From Hymenobacter nitidus (GTDB lineage Bacteria > Bacteroidota > Bacteroidia > Cytophagales > Hymenobacteraceae): a stretch of 64,000 nucleotides of DNA. The DNA lies in NCBI RefSeq assembly GCF_020447315.1, contig NZ_JAJADQ010000001.1, positions 682,001 to 746,000 on the forward strand, given 5' to 3'. Below are positions 24,015-35,381 of this stretch, one piece after another. Position 1 is the stretch's first letter. Each line of letters begins with the position of its first letter. The notes under the pieces were generated by a model. It ran no database searches, was not told where the DNA came from, and saw only the letters and a list, made by a program, of their open reading frames with translations. The position numbers and the translations under genes are program-made.

Positions 24015-24932
24015 ATGTCCGCTACCTCCTCGCCTTCCCGCGCCGCCATTCTGGGCGCGTTTGCCATTGTCTACATCATCTGGGGCTCCACCTACCTGGG
24101 CATCCGCTTCGCCATCGACAGCATGCCGCCCCTGCTCATGGCCGGCTCCCGCTACACCATTGCCGGTCTGATTCTTTACGTCTTCATGCGCCTTCGGGGC
24201 GAGGCGGCACCTACCCGGCAGGGCTGGGCAACGGCTGTCATCATCGGCATCTGCCTGCTCACTTTCGGCAACGGCGGCGTAACGCTGGGCGAGCAGTACA
24301 TTCCCTCCGGCATGACGTCGCTGCTGGTGGCCACAGTGCCCATGTTTCTGGCCCTGCTGGGCTGGGCCAGCGGCGTAGCGGCCCGGCCTACGCCCTGGGT
24401 GGCCCTGGGCTTGGTGCTGGGCATGGCGGGCGTGTATCTGCTGGCCCGCACGCCGGGCGTCAGCCACGTCGCGCTGCCCGGCCACGAAGCCATCGGCATT
24501 ACGCTGGTGCTGATAGCGGCCCTGGTGTGGGCCATTGGTTCGCTGTACTCCAAGAAAAAGCAGGCGGCCTCCTCCCCTTTCCTGGCCGGCGGCATGCAGA
24601 TGATCTGCGGCGGCGCGGCCATGCTACTTCTGGGCCTGGTACGGGGTGAAGCCGCCGGCTTCGACTTCGCCGCCGTTACCACCAAGTCGTGGCTGGCCTA
24701 TGCGTATCTGGTCACGTTTGGCTCCATCGTGGCTTTTTCGGCCTACATCTGGCTGTTGCGCGTCGTGGAGCCCGCCCTGGCGGGTACGTACGCCTTCGTC
24801 AACCCCGTGGTAGCCGTGCTGCTGGGCTGGGCGTTTGCCGGTGAGCAGCTCACGGTCGGGATGCTGGGCGGAGCGGCTCTTATTGTAGCAGCGGTGGTGC
24901 TGGTCGTGCTCGGCGGCCGGAAAAAAGCCTGA
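24015..24932 (+). CDS. EamA-family (DMT superfamily) transporter
   Basis: The 305-residue protein has ten predicted membrane spans in two EamA repeats (about 10-145 and 155-300). Motifs are YIIWGSTYLGIRFAIDSMPP in the first span and PALAGTYAFVNPVVAVLLGW in the ninth, typical of YedA-like drug/metabolite exporters in the inner membrane. The substrate cannot be predicted. It is divergent from the M1 peptidase gene, with 166 bases between them; TAGGTTTA near 23989 is a seven-of-eight -7 match. Confidence 0.92.
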   Translation: MSATSSPSRAAILGAFAIVYIIWGSTYLGIRFAIDSMPPLLMAGSRYTIAGLILYVFMRLRGEAAPTRQGWATAVIIGICLLTFGNGGVTLGEQYIPSGMTSLLVATVPMFLALLGWASGVAARPTPWVALGLVLGMAGVYLLARTPGVSHVALPGHEAIGITLVLIAALVWAIGSLYSKKKQAASSPFLAGGMQMICGGAAMLLLGLVRGEAAGFDFAAVTTKSWLAYAYLVTFGSIVAFSAYIWLLRVVEPALAGTYAFVNPVVAVLLGWAFAGEQLTVGMLGGAALIVAAVVLVVLGGRKKA

Positions 24933-24969
24933 ACCTCAGCCGAGCTCTATTTAGTGCGAAAGAGGTGCT

Positions 24970-25002
24970 AAAAGCGTTTTGCACCTTGTGCAAACGTTTT
25001 TT
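24970..25002 (+). terminator. Probable terminator of the EamA gene
   Basis: AAAAGCGTTTTGCA (24970-24983) and TGCAAACGTTTTTT (24989-25002) pair with one bulge around a 5-base loop, ending in a T run. Confidence 0.6.
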
Positions 25003-25114
25003 CATACCCTTATTACAATTTTTTATAATAAATATGCAGACATATAAAGCGAAATTGATGTAACCTGCGTAAATTCGCTGCGTATTCGGTAGTCCACTCG
25101 CTTAGCCACTGCTC

Positions 25115-25504
25115 ATGAAAGTATCTGCTACTCTCCCCGATATCAGAACCGAAGGTGACATCAAAACCTTGGTTGACACGCTGTGCTCCAAAGCCACGAA
25201 CGACACGTTGCTCGGAGCCCGTTTCGGAGCGGCTGCCCGCATTCACTGGCCCCATTACCTCACCACCCAATACCGATACTGGAGCAGCACTCTGCTGGGC
25301 CAGGGCACGCAGGAAGGCGAACCACTGCCCGAGCAATTGGCTTTGCCTACCAGCGGCCCCCACATCGAGCATTGGGTACAGCTGTTTTCCTCCGCCGTTG
25401 AGGAGTGTTTTTCCGGCTCGAAAGCCGAGGAAGCCAAAAAGCTGGCCCGGCAAATGGCAACCCGCCTGAGCATGAGCCGTAACCGCGAGCTGCCCGTCGA
25501 CTAA
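25115..25504 (+). CDS. Group III truncated haemoglobin
   Basis: The 129-residue protein fits the two-over-two globin fold of group III. The N-terminal helix is DIRTEGDIKTLVDTLCSKAT. An aromatic helix RIHWPHYLTTQYRYWSSTLL follows, then the proximal-His region PHIEHWVQLFSSAVEECFSG and a final helix KAEEAKKLARQMATRL. Such proteins bind haem and oxygen or NO in the cytoplasm; peroxide or NO handling is proposed for the group. It is monocistronic, with a strong terminator at 25621 after 116 non-coding bases. Confidence 0.9.
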   Translation: MKVSATLPDIRTEGDIKTLVDTLCSKATNDTLLGARFGAAARIHWPHYLTTQYRYWSSTLLGQGTQEGEPLPEQLALPTSGPHIEHWVQLFSSAVEECFSGSKAEEAKKLARQMATRLSMSRNRELPVD

Positions 25505-25620
25505 CGAATTTCCCACCCGCTCATACTCCCATCCGACCTTTTTCCGCAACCGGTTCCTTCAACCACCTCCCCACCCACTAGGCTTCAGCCTCTCCACCCC
25601 TGAAGCTTACTCCCACAAAG

Positions 25621-25654
25621 AAACCCGTGCTGCTCTCAGCACGGGTTTCTTTTT
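25621..25654 (+). terminator. Intrinsic terminator of the truncated globin gene
   Basis: A 12-bp perfect stem (25621-25632 with 25637-25648), tetraloop CTCT, followed by CTTTTTT. Confidence 0.92.
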
Positions 25655-25684
25655 TGCCGGTTTACTGGGCAAGTCATGTCCTGC

Positions 25685-26503
25685 CTACTCGTCTTTGTAC
25701 AGCTTACCTGCTTTGTCGGCTGAGAGCCGGATGCCTTTAATCATGGCCGAGCTAAAGCCGTGGTGTTCCATTTCGTTGAGGCCGGCGATGGTGCAGCCTT
25801 TGGGCGAGGTCACCTTGTCGATTTCCTGCTCGGGGTGCGAGGCCAGCTGCAACAGCAGATCGGCGGCGCCCTTGGCCGTTTGGGCTGCCATTTTCAGCGC
25901 GTCGTGGGCATGGAAGCCGATTTCGGTGCCGCCCTGCGAAGCTGCTCGAATGGCCCGCAGAAAGAAGGCCACTCCGCAGGCACAAAGCGCCGTGGCCGAG
26001 GTCATCAGCTCCTCATTGATGCGCACCGTCATGCCCACCGTGTCGAACAGCTTTTCCACCAGCGCCAGGTCGTCGTCAAGCTCCTGGTCGCTGGCAATGC
26101 AGGTCATCGACTGGCCGATGCCGATGGCCGTGTTGGGCATGGCCCGCACCACGCGCAGCGCGGCCCCGGCCTGGTTGCGGATATCCTGGCAGCTCACCCC
26201 GGAAATCACCGAAATCAGCAGGTGCTTGTCAGGATTAAAGGCGCTTTTGATGCTATCCAGCAGCTTGTTGAGTTGCTGGGGCAGCACAGCCAGCACCACG
26301 ATATTAGCCTGTTCCACGGCTGCCAGGTTATCGGCAGTGGTGTGGTAGCCAGCCTGGGCCAGCGGAGTCAGGGCAGCGGCGTTGCGGCGCGTTAGAGTAA
26401 TGGCCTCAGGCGTCGACATCCCGGCTTTTACCAGGCCTTTAGCTAGAGAAATGCCAATGTTGCCACTACCCAGAATGGCAATCTTCGTCGCAGTGTTTTC
26501 CAT
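25685..26503 (-). CDS. proC: Pyrroline-5-carboxylate reductase
   Basis: The 272-residue protein has the Rossmann motif ILGSGNIGISLAKGLVKAG (9-27) and a C-terminal dimerisation domain. The latter carries the family signature VTSPKGCTIAGLNEMEHHGF (about 233-252). RVVRAMPNTAIGIGQSMTCI is the conserved central PNT segment. It reduces 1-pyrroline-5-carboxylate to proline with NAD(P)H, the last step of proline synthesis, in the cytoplasm. It is transcribed alone, read towards the convergent globin gene. Confidence 0.96.
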   Translation of the reverse strand: MENTATKIAILGSGNIGISLAKGLVKAGMSTPEAITLTRRNAAALTPLAQAGYHTTADNLAAVEQANIVVLAVLPQQLNKLLDSIKSAFNPDKHLLISVISGVSCQDIRNQAGAALRVVRAMPNTAIGIGQSMTCIASDQELDDDLALVEKLFDTVGMTVRINEELMTSATALCACGVAFFLRAIRAASQGGTEIGFHAHDALKMAAQTAKGAADLLLQLASHPEQEIDKVTSPKGCTIAGLNEMEHHGFSSAMIKGIRLSADKAGKLYKDE

Positions 26504-26574
26504 ATTTCGTTCGGTTAGAGCTCAGGAGCTGGGGCGTAAACTAGCTGAATTTGTTGTAGTTGCTGAGGTACAAG

Positions 26575-26612
26575 CACAAAAAAGGGCGGCTCCGTGAGTG
26601 GGGCCGCCCTTT
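26575..26612 (-). terminator. Terminator of the sucA-odhB operon
   Basis: Stem AAAGGGCGGC (26581-26590 with 26603-26612), extended by partial pairing. On the minus strand it is followed by TTTTTTG. It lies 24 bases after the odhB stop codon. Confidence 0.85.
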
Positions 26613-26635
26613 CGCAAGGTGGTAGCTGCTACCAA

Positions 26636-28357
<1,722 letters not shown>

Positions 28358-28459
28358 AGGGAGGGAGTTAGAAGTGTTTCGGGTGAGAAGTGGAGCGCCA
28401 AGCACTGGCTTCGCGCCGTGCGGGCCGGCTGGTAGCAGCCGCCCACGACTGGTAACGGA

Positions 28460-28498
28460 CAAACCGGCCGCCCAAGCTAAGCAGGAGCGGCCGGTTTG
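28460..28498. terminator. Hairpin between sucA and odhB
   Basis: Perfect 12-base arms CAAACCGGCCGC (28460-28471) and complement (28487-28498) with a 15-base loop. No T run follows on the minus strand, so it looks like an attenuator, processing site or mRNA-stabilising hairpin inside the operon, rather than a full terminator. Confidence 0.55.
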
Positions 28499-28506
28499 CC
28501 GTACCG

Positions 28507-31356
28507 TTAGTCAGCTTTTTGCGCGTTGGCCGCCGTTTCCTTGATGGTGTCGTCGGCTACGGCCTCACGGGGCTTGTCGAAGGCGCGGGCAACCAGCTCC
28601 TTCTGCTCCTTGATGTGCACCTTGTTGTAGCCAGTGGCCGGCGAGGCGGAGGGTTTGCGGGCAATAACGTCTTCTAGCTCGCGGCGCATGAAGCGCAGCA
28701 AGTAGTTCCAGTAGCCCATGTTTTCCGGCTCTTCCTGCACCCAGTACAGCTTGGCTTTGGGGTACTTGGCCAACTCGGCATCGAGCTGCTTTTTGGGGAA
28801 AGGGTGCAGTTGCTCGAGGCGCACGATGGCGACATCAGTACGGTTGGAGGTGCGCTGCTCTTCCAGCAAATCGAAGTAGACTTTGCCCGAGCACAGCAGC
28901 ACGCGCTTTACCTTTTTAGCGTCGGCATACACGTCGTCGAGCACCTCACGGAACGAGCCGGAGGTAAACTCTTCCACCGGCGACACGCACAGTGGGTGGC
29001 GCAGCATCGACTTGGGCGACATTACCACCAACGGCTTGCGGAAGCTCCAGGTCAGCTGCCGGCGCAGGGCGTGGAAGAAGTTGGCCGGCGTGGTCATGTT
29101 AGCCACGATGATGTTGTTTTCGGCCGCCAGCTGCAGGAACCGCTCGGGGCGGGCGTTGGAGTGCTCGGGGCCCTGGCCTTCGTAGCCGTGGGGCAAGAGC
29201 ATCACCACGCCGTTCATGCGCTGCCACTTGCTCTCCGACGACACGATGAACTGGTCAATCATGGTCTGAGCACCGTTGGCGAAGTCGCCGAACTGGGCTT
29301 CCCACACCACCAGGGCCGTGGGGTTGGCCATAGCGTAGCCGAATTCAAAGCCCAGCACCGCGTACTCGCTCAGCAGCGAGTTGTAGATGCTCAGCTTCTC
29401 CTGCCCTTCGCCGATATAGTTCAGCGAGTTGTAAGGCGCCGAAGTCTCCGCGTCGTGCAGCACGGCGTGGCGGTGCGAGAAGGTGCCGCGCTGCACGTCC
29501 TGCCCGCTTACGCGCACAATGTGCTTTTCGCTCAGCAACGAGCCGTATGCCAGCAATTCGCCGGCGGCCCAGTTCAGCACCCGGGTATCGAAGAACATCT
29601 TTTTGCGCTCCTCAATCAGCTTTTCAATCTGCTTCAGCGGGCGGAAGCCTTCGGGCAGCGTGGTCAGGGCCTTGCCGACCTTGGCCACGATTTCCTCGCT
29701 GATGCCGGTTTCCGGCGACTGGTCGAAGTCCTCGGGCTTGGAGCGGCGCAGGCTGCGCCATTCGTTTTCCAGGGCCTGGTAGTTATAGGGTAAGGGCTTC
29801 TGCTTCACCATGTCCAGGCGGGCCTGCAGGGTTTCGCGGAACTCCTTGTCCATCTGCGCAGCCAGCTCGGCGTCTACGTCGCCGCGCTGCACCAGCGTCG
29901 CGTTGTACACTTCGCGCGGGTTCTGATGCTTGCTGATCAGGTTGTAGAGCGTGGGCTGGGTGAACTTGGGCTCATCCGACTCGTTGTGGCCGTGGCGGCG
30001 GTAGCACACCATATCAATGAAGATATCGGCGTGGAACTGCTGGCGGTACTCGGTAGCCAGACGCACGGCAAACACGACGGCCTCGGGGTCGTCGCCATTC
30101 ACGTGCAGCACCGGCGCGTCGATAATCTTGGCCAGATCGGTGCTGTAGATAGACGAGCGGGCATCCTCGAAGTCGGTGGTGAAACCAACCTGGTTGTTAA
30201 TCACGAAGTGAATGGTGCCGCCGGTCTTGTAGCCTTCCAGCTGCGACATCTGCGTTACTTCGTAGCCGATGCCCTGCCCGGCCAGCGCCGCGTCGCCGTG
30301 AATAATGATGGGCAGAATCTGGTGGTAGTCGTTGGCGTACTGGTGCTCAATCTTGGCCCGCACGAAGCCTTCCACTACGGGGTTCACCGCTTCGAGGTGC
30401 GAGGGGTTGGGCGCTAGCTTCAGGTTCACCTTGCGGCCCCCTTCGGCATCTACTTCCGAGCTGTAGCCCATGTGGTACTTCACGTCGCCGTCGCCCATGG
30501 TCAGATCCGGTACGGCGGTTCCCTCGAATTCCGAGAAGATCTGCTCGTAGGTTTTGCCCATGATATTGGCCAGCACGTTCAGGCGGCCACGGTGGGCCAT
30601 GCCAATCATGACCTCGTTTACGCCCAGCTCGGAAGCCTTGTTAATGATGGCGTCAAGAGCGGGAATCGTGGTTTCGCCGCCTTCCAGCGAGAAGCGCTTC
30701 TGCCCCAGGAATTTGGTATGCAGGAAGTTCTCGAAGACAACAGCTTCGTTGAGCTTCTTTAGAATGCGCTTTTTGTACTCCACGCCGGGGTTAAACGCCA
30801 GGGAGTCTTTCTCGACCTTGGCCCGGAACCAATCCAGCACCTGCGGGTCGCGGATGTACATGTACTCGAAGCCGATGCTACGGGTGTAAATTTTCTCCAG
30901 GGCTGCCACAATGTCGCGCAGCTTGGCGCTGGCGCCCAGGCCAATAGCCTCGCCGTTCTTGAACGTGGTGTCCAGATCGGCTTCGCCCAGGCCGAAGTCG
31001 GCTATGTCGAGGCGGGCTTTACGGTCTTTGCGCTCCCGCACCGGGTTGGTTTTGGCGCGCAGGTGGCCGCGGCTACGGTAGGCATGAATCAGGTTGCTAA
31101 CCTGCGTCTCCTTGTCGGCCGACACGGTATCAACGGCGCGAATTTGGCCGGCACCGTCCGTCGAGGCGCTGGTGCTGAGCACCCCCGAGCCGACAACCTG
31201 TGCTTCTCCATCGGCAGGATACTGCTGGGAGAAGTCGAAGCCTTCGAAGAATTTGCGCCAGCCGAAGTCTACCGACTCAGGGTCGGCCTGGTAGGCTTTG
31301 TAGAGCTGGTCGATGTAGTCGCCATGGGCATTGGCGATATAAGAGTAAGCGTCCAT
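28507..31356 (-). CDS. sucA: 2-oxoglutarate dehydrogenase E1 component
   Basis: The 949-residue protein starts [20 protein letters not shown], with the E2-binding N-terminal helix. Characteristic segments are [17 protein letters not shown], the ThDP/Mg site [17 protein letters not shown], and [20 protein letters not shown] followed by [10 protein letters not shown]. Further on are [12 protein letters not shown] and the pyrimidine-domain segment [20 protein letters not shown]. It decarboxylates 2-oxoglutarate with thiamine diphosphate and passes the succinyl group to OdhB. Length is normal for E1o. It is the first gene of the operon; TACATTTA on the minus strand (31391-31384) is a near -7 box. 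Confidence 0.97.
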   Translation of the reverse strand: MDAYSYIANAHGDYIDQLYKAYQADPESVDFGWRKFFEGFDFSQQYPADGEAQVVGSGVLSTSASTDGAGQIRAVDTVSADKETQVSNLIHAYRSRGHLRAKTNPVRERKDRKARLDIADFGLGEADLDTTFKNGEAIGLGASAKLRDIVAALEKIYTRSIGFEYMYIRDPQVLDWFRAKVEKDSLAFNPGVEYKKRILKKLNEAVVFENFLHTKFLGQKRFSLEGGETTIPALDAIINKASELGVNEVMIGMAHRGRLNVLANIMGKTYEQIFSEFEGTAVPDLTMGDGDVKYHMGYSSEVDAEGGRKVNLKLAPNPSHLEAVNPVVEGFVRAKIEHQYANDYHQILPIIIHGDAALAGQGIGYEVTQMSQLEGYKTGGTIHFVINNQVGFTTDFEDARSSIYSTDLAKIIDAPVLHVNGDDPEAVVFAVRLATEYRQQFHADIFIDMVCYRRHGHNESDEPKFTQPTLYNLISKHQNPREVYNATLVQRGDVDAELAAQMDKEFRETLQARLDMVKQKPLPYNYQALENEWRSLRRSKPEDFDQSPETGISEEIVAKVGKALTTLPEGFRPLKQIEKLIEERKKMFFDTRVLNWAAGELLAYGSLLSEKHIVRVSGQDVQRGTFSHRHAVLHDAETSAPYNSLNYIGEGQEKLSIYNSLLSEYAVLGFEFGYAMANPTALVVWEAQFGDFANGAQTMIDQFIVSSESKWQRMNGVVMLLPHGYEGQGPEHSNARPERFLQLAAENNIIVANMTTPANFFHALRRQLTWSFRKPLVVMSPKSMLRHPLCVSPVEEFTSGSFREVLDDVYADAKKVKRVLLCSGKVYFDLLEEQRTSNRTDVAIVRLEQLHPFPKKQLDAELAKYPKAKLYWVQEEPENMGYWNYLLRFMRRELEDVIARKPSASPATGYNKVHIKEQKELVARAFDKPREAVADDTIKETAANAQKAD

Positions 31357-31508
31357 GTAGGAAGGAGCAAAGTGAAGCGGCGTAAATGTATTACGCTTCG
31401 CGGTAAGCCAAAAACCTAAATTCGGCTACACAAATATGCCTCTTTTTCAAAAGATTATTTGCGTTGGGAGCTTTCCGAACAAAAGGCAATAGCCAATCTA
31501 TTCAAAAT

Positions 31509-31551
31509 AAGGCGCAAAGCTTTCCTGAACTACCGGAATGCTTTGCGCCTT
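31509..31551 (-). terminator. Terminator of the royal-jelly-like lipoprotein gene
   Basis: 12-bp perfect arms AAGGCGCAAAGC (31509-31520) and complement (31540-31551), 19-base loop, followed on the minus strand by ATTTTGAA. Confidence 0.75.
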
Positions 31552-31560
31552 AGCTGATTA

Positions 31561-32754
31561 TTACTTGGGCAGCGCCATCTTAAAAATACGGTAGGGCTGG
31601 TCCTGCTTGCCCACGCCTTTGTTCCAGGTTGGCGTTTTGTGAATGGCCGAAGCCGTAACGTAGATCGTGCCATCAGCAGTGAAGGCAAAGGTATCGGGCC
31701 ACTCCAGGCGCGGGTCCTGCGCTACCAACTCAATTTTACCGGCCGGGGTGCGCCGTTTGATGGAATGGTCTTCAAATGTGGTCATGTACAGGTTGTTGGC
31801 CGCATCCAGCTCCATACCGTCGCAGGCAGGTACTTTGCCCAGGTCCTCAATCTGCTGAGCCAGCTGAGCATCCGACAAAGCAGCATTGCGCAGGGCTTCC
31901 GTCTTGATGCGGAAGAGCTTGTAGCTGGTCAGGGGTTTCCAGTAGAGGTACTGCCCATCCTGACTGAGAGCTATGCCATCGGCGTTAAAGCGGGCCCGTT
32001 TGCCGCTGGCATCAATCATCTCGTGGCCATCGGCCTTGATGTTGAGCGTGGTGTCACCCATCATGGACGGATGCGTGGCCAGCAGCTTGCGGGCGTTGCT
32101 GGTCTTCAAATCGACTACCACCAAGCTGCCCACCCCCGACTCGGTGATGTAGGCGTAGTTATTCTGGGTGTCGATGCGCACGTCGTTCAGGTAGGACTTG
32201 CGCGAGGCCACGCCTTCCGGAATGCTGATGTTCTGCACCACCTGATTCGTCTTGGGGTCAATTTTGACCAGCTTGGGCCCACCGGGTACCGTGCCTTTTA
32301 TGCCGGGCGAGGCTGGGTCGAGCACCCAGAGCATGCCCGTTTTGTCGGCGTACACGCTCTGCGGACAAATCCAGTGCTTCTGCGGCTCGTTGCGCGTGGT
32401 TTCGTTCCATTGGCACCAGGCCGCATTCGGATAAGGCTTCACGGACCCATCGGTTCCGATTTCAGCCACCGGGGCCACCGGGTTATCGTCCCAGCGGGGA
32501 AAGTCGCCGAACATCCGGCCGTCGGGTAGCACGGCTACGCCCACAATCTGAGGCTCCCGAAACTCGGCTACTACCTGCAAAGGCGAATCGGTGGGCGCAG
32601 CAGGGCCATTGGTTGCCGTTGAATCAGAGGATGAACTGGCCGCAGCACCCGACGCTGAAGTATCGGGTGAAGAGCAGCCGACGGTAGCACTTAATGTCAG
32701 GGCCAGGGCATAGGCAGCAGGCCGCCAGAGTTGGGGAATAGCAGGAATATACAT
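31561..32754 (-). CDS. Major royal jelly/yellow-family lipoprotein (beta-propeller)
   Basis: The 397-residue protein has a signal peptide with lipobox SATVGC (Cys near 27) and a Ser/Ala/Asp spacer. The rest is a six-bladed propeller of the MRJP/yellow family. It shows VGVAVLPDGRMFGDFPRWDD, QSVYADKTGMLWVLDPASPG, LNDVRIDTQNNYAYITESGV and GKVPACDGMELDAANNLYMT. Such proteins bind small aromatic or sugar-derived ligands; in bacteria they are related to SMP-30/gluconolactonase-like enzymes. The exact ligand is unknown. It is probably on the outer-membrane surface or periplasmic face. Confidence 0.85.
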   Translation of the reverse strand: MYIPAIPQLWRPAAYALALTLSATVGCSSPDTSASGAAASSSSDSTATNGPAAPTDSPLQVVAEFREPQIVGVAVLPDGRMFGDFPRWDDNPVAPVAEIGTDGSVKPYPNAAWCQWNETTRNEPQKHWICPQSVYADKTGMLWVLDPASPGIKGTVPGGPKLVKIDPKTNQVVQNISIPEGVASRKSYLNDVRIDTQNNYAYITESGVGSLVVVDLKTSNARKLLATHPSMMGDTTLNIKADGHEMIDASGKRARFNADGIALSQDGQYLYWKPLTSYKLFRIKTEALRNAALSDAQLAQQIEDLGKVPACDGMELDAANNLYMTTFEDHSIKRRTPAGKIELVAQDPRLEWPDTFAFTADGTIYVTASAIHKTPTWNKGVGKQDQPYRIFKMALPK

Positions 32755-33085
32755 ACTAGTGTTTTGGAGGGAAAAAGTAGAACGGGAAAGAGTAGCGCAA
32801 GAGGCAAAATGGCCTGCTGTGCTTACGACTTCACCCGCTGCAGGTTTAGGTGGCTAAGGGCGCGTAACACTACATTGCTGGAATTTTTTGTAGAAAATCC
32901 TACTTTTCTATTGCTTTAACAATAATAATTATTACTTTAGTCTACATTCCCACTCTCCAACCCTGACTCATTCTCCCTTGCCGCAACCTTTTTGCCTCGC
33001 TGGGAGTTAACCCCATCTTGCCCGCCTTCCATATAGGCCACCCATTCTCTTCGGGTTTGAAGAAGAGTCCACGAACCTAACCGTC
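32755..33085. other. AT-rich gene-free divergent region
   Basis: These 331 bases separate two divergent genes and hold no credible gene. An AT-rich block at about 32878-32945 includes TAATAATTATTA (12-bp palindrome) and GTAGAAAATCCTAC (inverted repeat). It probably carries promoters for both genes, but I could not assign a consensus box confidently. Confidence 0.4.
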
Positions 33086-33589
33086 ATGTCTATTGCTCTA
33101 GTCCTACTGACCCTTCTTTTCCCCTCGCGGCCCATCTTTTCCGCAGCTCTTCCTTCTACCGTTGCTCATCTGAGCCCCCGCACGGTAGCCTTCGTATCGG
33201 CCCCTTTAGTACCCAAACGCTTACCCCGCCGCCTGCCCACCTACACGGTCACGGCCACTATTTACGAGCCAGATCCTCGGCAGACTGACTCGGAGCCTTT
33301 CATTACGGCGGATAACTCGCGCATCCGGCGCAAACATTCCAGCAAAGACCGGTGGATGGCTCTCTCCCGCGACCTGCTCAAGAAGTGGGGCGGCGACTTT
33401 GATTACGGCGACTCGGTTCTGGTTACCGGCATTTCTCCCAAACTCGACGGCGTATACGTCATCCACGACACGATGAACCGCCGGCACCGCCACTGCATGG
33501 ATATCCTGGCGGCGAAGTGGGAGCACCTCGACGAAATGTGGAAAGGCGTCAAGATTATGAAGGTGGAGCCCCGGTGGCGCGCCAGCTAA
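33086..33589 (+). CDS. Secreted 3D-domain/double-psi barrel-like protein
   Basis: The 167-residue protein has an N-terminal signal segment. From about residue 50 it shows a 3D-type domain: TYTVTATIYEPDPRQTDSEP, FITADNSRI, RWMALSRDLLKKWGG, FDYGDSVLVTG and GVYVIHDTMNRRHRHCMDIL. The spaced Asp residues (TAD, YGD, HD and MD) fit the three-Asp pattern that names the 3D domain, related to lytic transglycosylase MltA and RlpA folds. A role in cell-wall processing is plausible but not proven; no clear MltA partner is present. It is monocistronic. Confidence 0.72.
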   Translation: MSIALVLLTLLFPSRPIFSAALPSTVAHLSPRTVAFVSAPLVPKRLPRRLPTYTVTATIYEPDPRQTDSEPFITADNSRIRRKHSSKDRWMALSRDLLKKWGGDFDYGDSVLVTGISPKLDGVYVIHDTMNRRHRHCMDILAAKWEHLDEMWKGVKIMKVEPRWRAS

Positions 33590-33682
33590 TCTAGTTTTAC
33601 TACTACGTCAACTCTCTTGTTTTCCGTTTTACGGCTTCAGCCTTCCCAGCTCACGCTACCGGCTAGTTCTTGCCCCGGCTTA

Positions 33683-34693
33683 TTAGCTTGGCAATCCTTC
33701 CCAATGCTCCAGCGTGCGGGGCTCACCTGCTGCATCGTACAGGTAGCTTAGCGGCTGCCGGGGGTCGCGCATGATTTCGGTGAGGGGAATCTGCCACCGT
33801 TTCCACATTTCCTGCAACGACTGGCCGTAGCCCGAGTTTTCCCAGGGGTTGAAAATCTCGCGGGTCACGTCATCAATCAGCGTGTCGAATACCAACTCGG
33901 TGTCGCCGGGCTGGGTGGGGCGCGGAAAGTAATCGGGCACCACATTAAGCAGATAGGCCCCGTAATACACACGGGCCTTAAACTCGGCTACCTGAATGGG
34001 GTGCAGCGGCCGTTGGGCATCCCGGTACACGCGGCCCATAGCCTGCCGCAATAAGCCGTTATCAATCAGGCAGCTAACCAGCACCGTCTCGTCCAGCTTG
34101 ATGCTGAAGGTCATGGTGCTCAGGTCGTCATCATACTCAAAGGGAATAGTGTCTTCGAGCGGAGCCGTTTCCAGGACAAAAATGGAAGCCGGCGTGAAAT
34201 CCTCGTACACGATGGGCACCCGCAGGGCCTGAAACACCTGAAAGAAGCACTGCAGCTTGCGCAGGAGCTGGGTATTTTCGGCCAGCGGGTAGAGCGGTTT
34301 TACCAATGGATCCAGCTCGTTGAGGATTTCCAGCAGCATCACCCCGTAAAACATCTTGCCCAGCCACAGGAACAGCGTTTTCTCATCGAGGCTGCGCAGG
34401 GCCGCGGGGCCGGCCTGCACGGCCCTGGCCACCGTTTGCTCCAGGGGCTCCACGTGCTGCTGCCGGCACTCGAGGCAGCAGGGCATGCGTAGCTCGGGGT
34501 AGGCCAGTACGCTTTGGTCGAGCAGCTTTATCTGCAGCTCGGCCAGCTGGTAGCGCTCCAATAGCCACGCATCGAACACCAGCACCGAGTCGGACGGCTG
34601 CGGGGTGGGCGTGCCGCACAAAAAGCAGTGCTGGGCGAAGCGCATGCCCGTGAACGGGTCGTAGAGCGTGAGGTCGGGGGTGGTAGCGGACAT
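33683..34693 (-). CDS. Unknown protein with two CxxC zinc-finger-like motifs
   Basis: The ATG at 34693 (MSATTPDLTLYDPFTGMRFA) gives 336 residues. The first 80 contain HCFLCGTP and MPCCLECRQQH, two CxxC pairs that could hold zinc in an HNH-like or treble-clef arrangement. The remainder is mostly helical and rich in Leu/Tyr/Phe, with no recognised motif. Position and charge suggest a cytoplasmic protein. A perfect -7 box lies 26 bases upstream of the start, so the leader is short. The function is not known. Confidence 0.68.
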   Translation of the reverse strand: MSATTPDLTLYDPFTGMRFAQHCFLCGTPTPQPSDSVLVFDAWLLERYQLAELQIKLLDQSVLAYPELRMPCCLECRQQHVEPLEQTVARAVQAGPAALRSLDEKTLFLWLGKMFYGVMLLEILNELDPLVKPLYPLAENTQLLRKLQCFFQVFQALRVPIVYEDFTPASIFVLETAPLEDTIPFEYDDDLSTMTFSIKLDETVLVSCLIDNGLLRQAMGRVYRDAQRPLHPIQVAEFKARVYYGAYLLNVVPDYFPRPTQPGDTELVFDTLIDDVTREIFNPWENSGYGQSLQEMWKRWQIPLTEIMRDPRQPLSYLYDAAGEPRTLEHWEGLPS

Positions 34694-34718
34694 AAGCGGC
34701 ACTGAAAAAAGGAGGGCG

Positions 34719-34726
34719 CAAAAGTA
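34719..34726 (-). promoter_or_regulatory. -7 box of the 33683-34693 gene
   Basis: The minus strand reads TACTTTTG, a perfect TAnnTTTG match, 26 bases before the ATG. No good -33 TTG was seen. Confidence 0.5.
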
Positions 34727-34783
34727 CATCGGCCCGTCGTAGCAAGCGGCATCAGCCGCCCGTTTCGGGTGGGGTGCGCCTTA

Positions 34784-34826
34784 CAACCAAAAGCCTCCGC
34801 CAGTGTTTGGCGGAGGCTTTTGGTTG
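34784..34826 (-). terminator. 19-bp bidirectional terminator
   Basis: Perfect 19-base arms (34784-34802 and 34808-34826), loop GTGTT. It lies 14 bases after the stop codon at 34841 of the minus-strand gene. The minus-strand side ends in TTTTGGTTG. Confidence 0.85.
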
Positions 34827-34840
34827 GGGGCAATCCTGAA

Positions 34841-35242
34841 CTAGCGGGAAAGCGAAGAACCCATTTTGATAAGCAGCTTGCCCAGCTGGGTGAGCGGGCC
34901 GCTGTAGTCGTCGGAAGTTTCGTCGGCTACTTTCACCGTTTCGGCCCCGAGCGTAGCCAGGGTTTCGGCAATGTCGTGGGCGGCGGTGTCGGGGGTTTCC
35001 AGCTGTTCGCGCAGCGTGGCCAGCTCCTGGATAATCTTGGCCAGGCCGGGCCGCTCAGAAGCCCGCAGCACTTGCTCCCAGCGTTCTATCTCGCCCAGGC
35101 CGCGCTGGTCGGCTTTCTCCGGCACGCCGTTGTTGAGCAGGGCCAGCGTATCATCCAGCAAAGCCGAGTTCTGCTGGTCGGTTACGTCCAAGGGGATAGT
35201 GGGCGTGGGAGTATTCTGGGGCGTGGGCGCAGTGGAGTCCAT
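34841..35242 (-). CDS. Small helical protein, unknown
   Basis: The 133-residue protein starts MDSTAPTPQNTPTPTIPLDV, a disordered Pro/Thr segment. A helical region from about 25 onwards contains Leu heptads (LLDDTLALLNN, IIQELATLREQLETPDTAA, LGKLLIKMGSSL). It has no signal peptide or membrane span. No family is recognised. The overall pattern resembles small Bacteroidota hypothetical proteins. The intergenic gap to the next plus-strand gene is 139 bases. Confidence 0.6.
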   Translation of the reverse strand: MDSTAPTPQNTPTPTIPLDVTDQQNSALLDDTLALLNNGVPEKADQRGLGEIERWEQVLRASERPGLAKIIQELATLREQLETPDTAAHDIAETLATLGAETVKVADETSDDYSGPLTQLGKLLIKMGSSLSR

Positions 35243-35381
35243 GGCAAGAGGAAAAAAATCGAAAGAAGTTATCTGCTATACTGCCTTCTTTCCAGAAAAG
35301 TTAAGTGACCGGGCCGCCGCGGCGCGCGTACAACCCGCCCGGACCACCCCTCCGTCTTCGTCAGGCCGCTTTCATCCCCCT

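Noticed and set aside
28460..28498. Full terminator between sucA and odhB
   Set aside because: The hairpin lacks a T run and both genes form a classic operon pair; I list it only as an intra-operon hairpin.
34971..35381. N-terminal extension of the WG-repeat protein to 34971
   Set aside because: The extra 137 codons overlap the opposite-strand gene at 34841-35242 and are Arg/Ser-rich shadow sequence; the ATG at 35382 starts the coding-like part.
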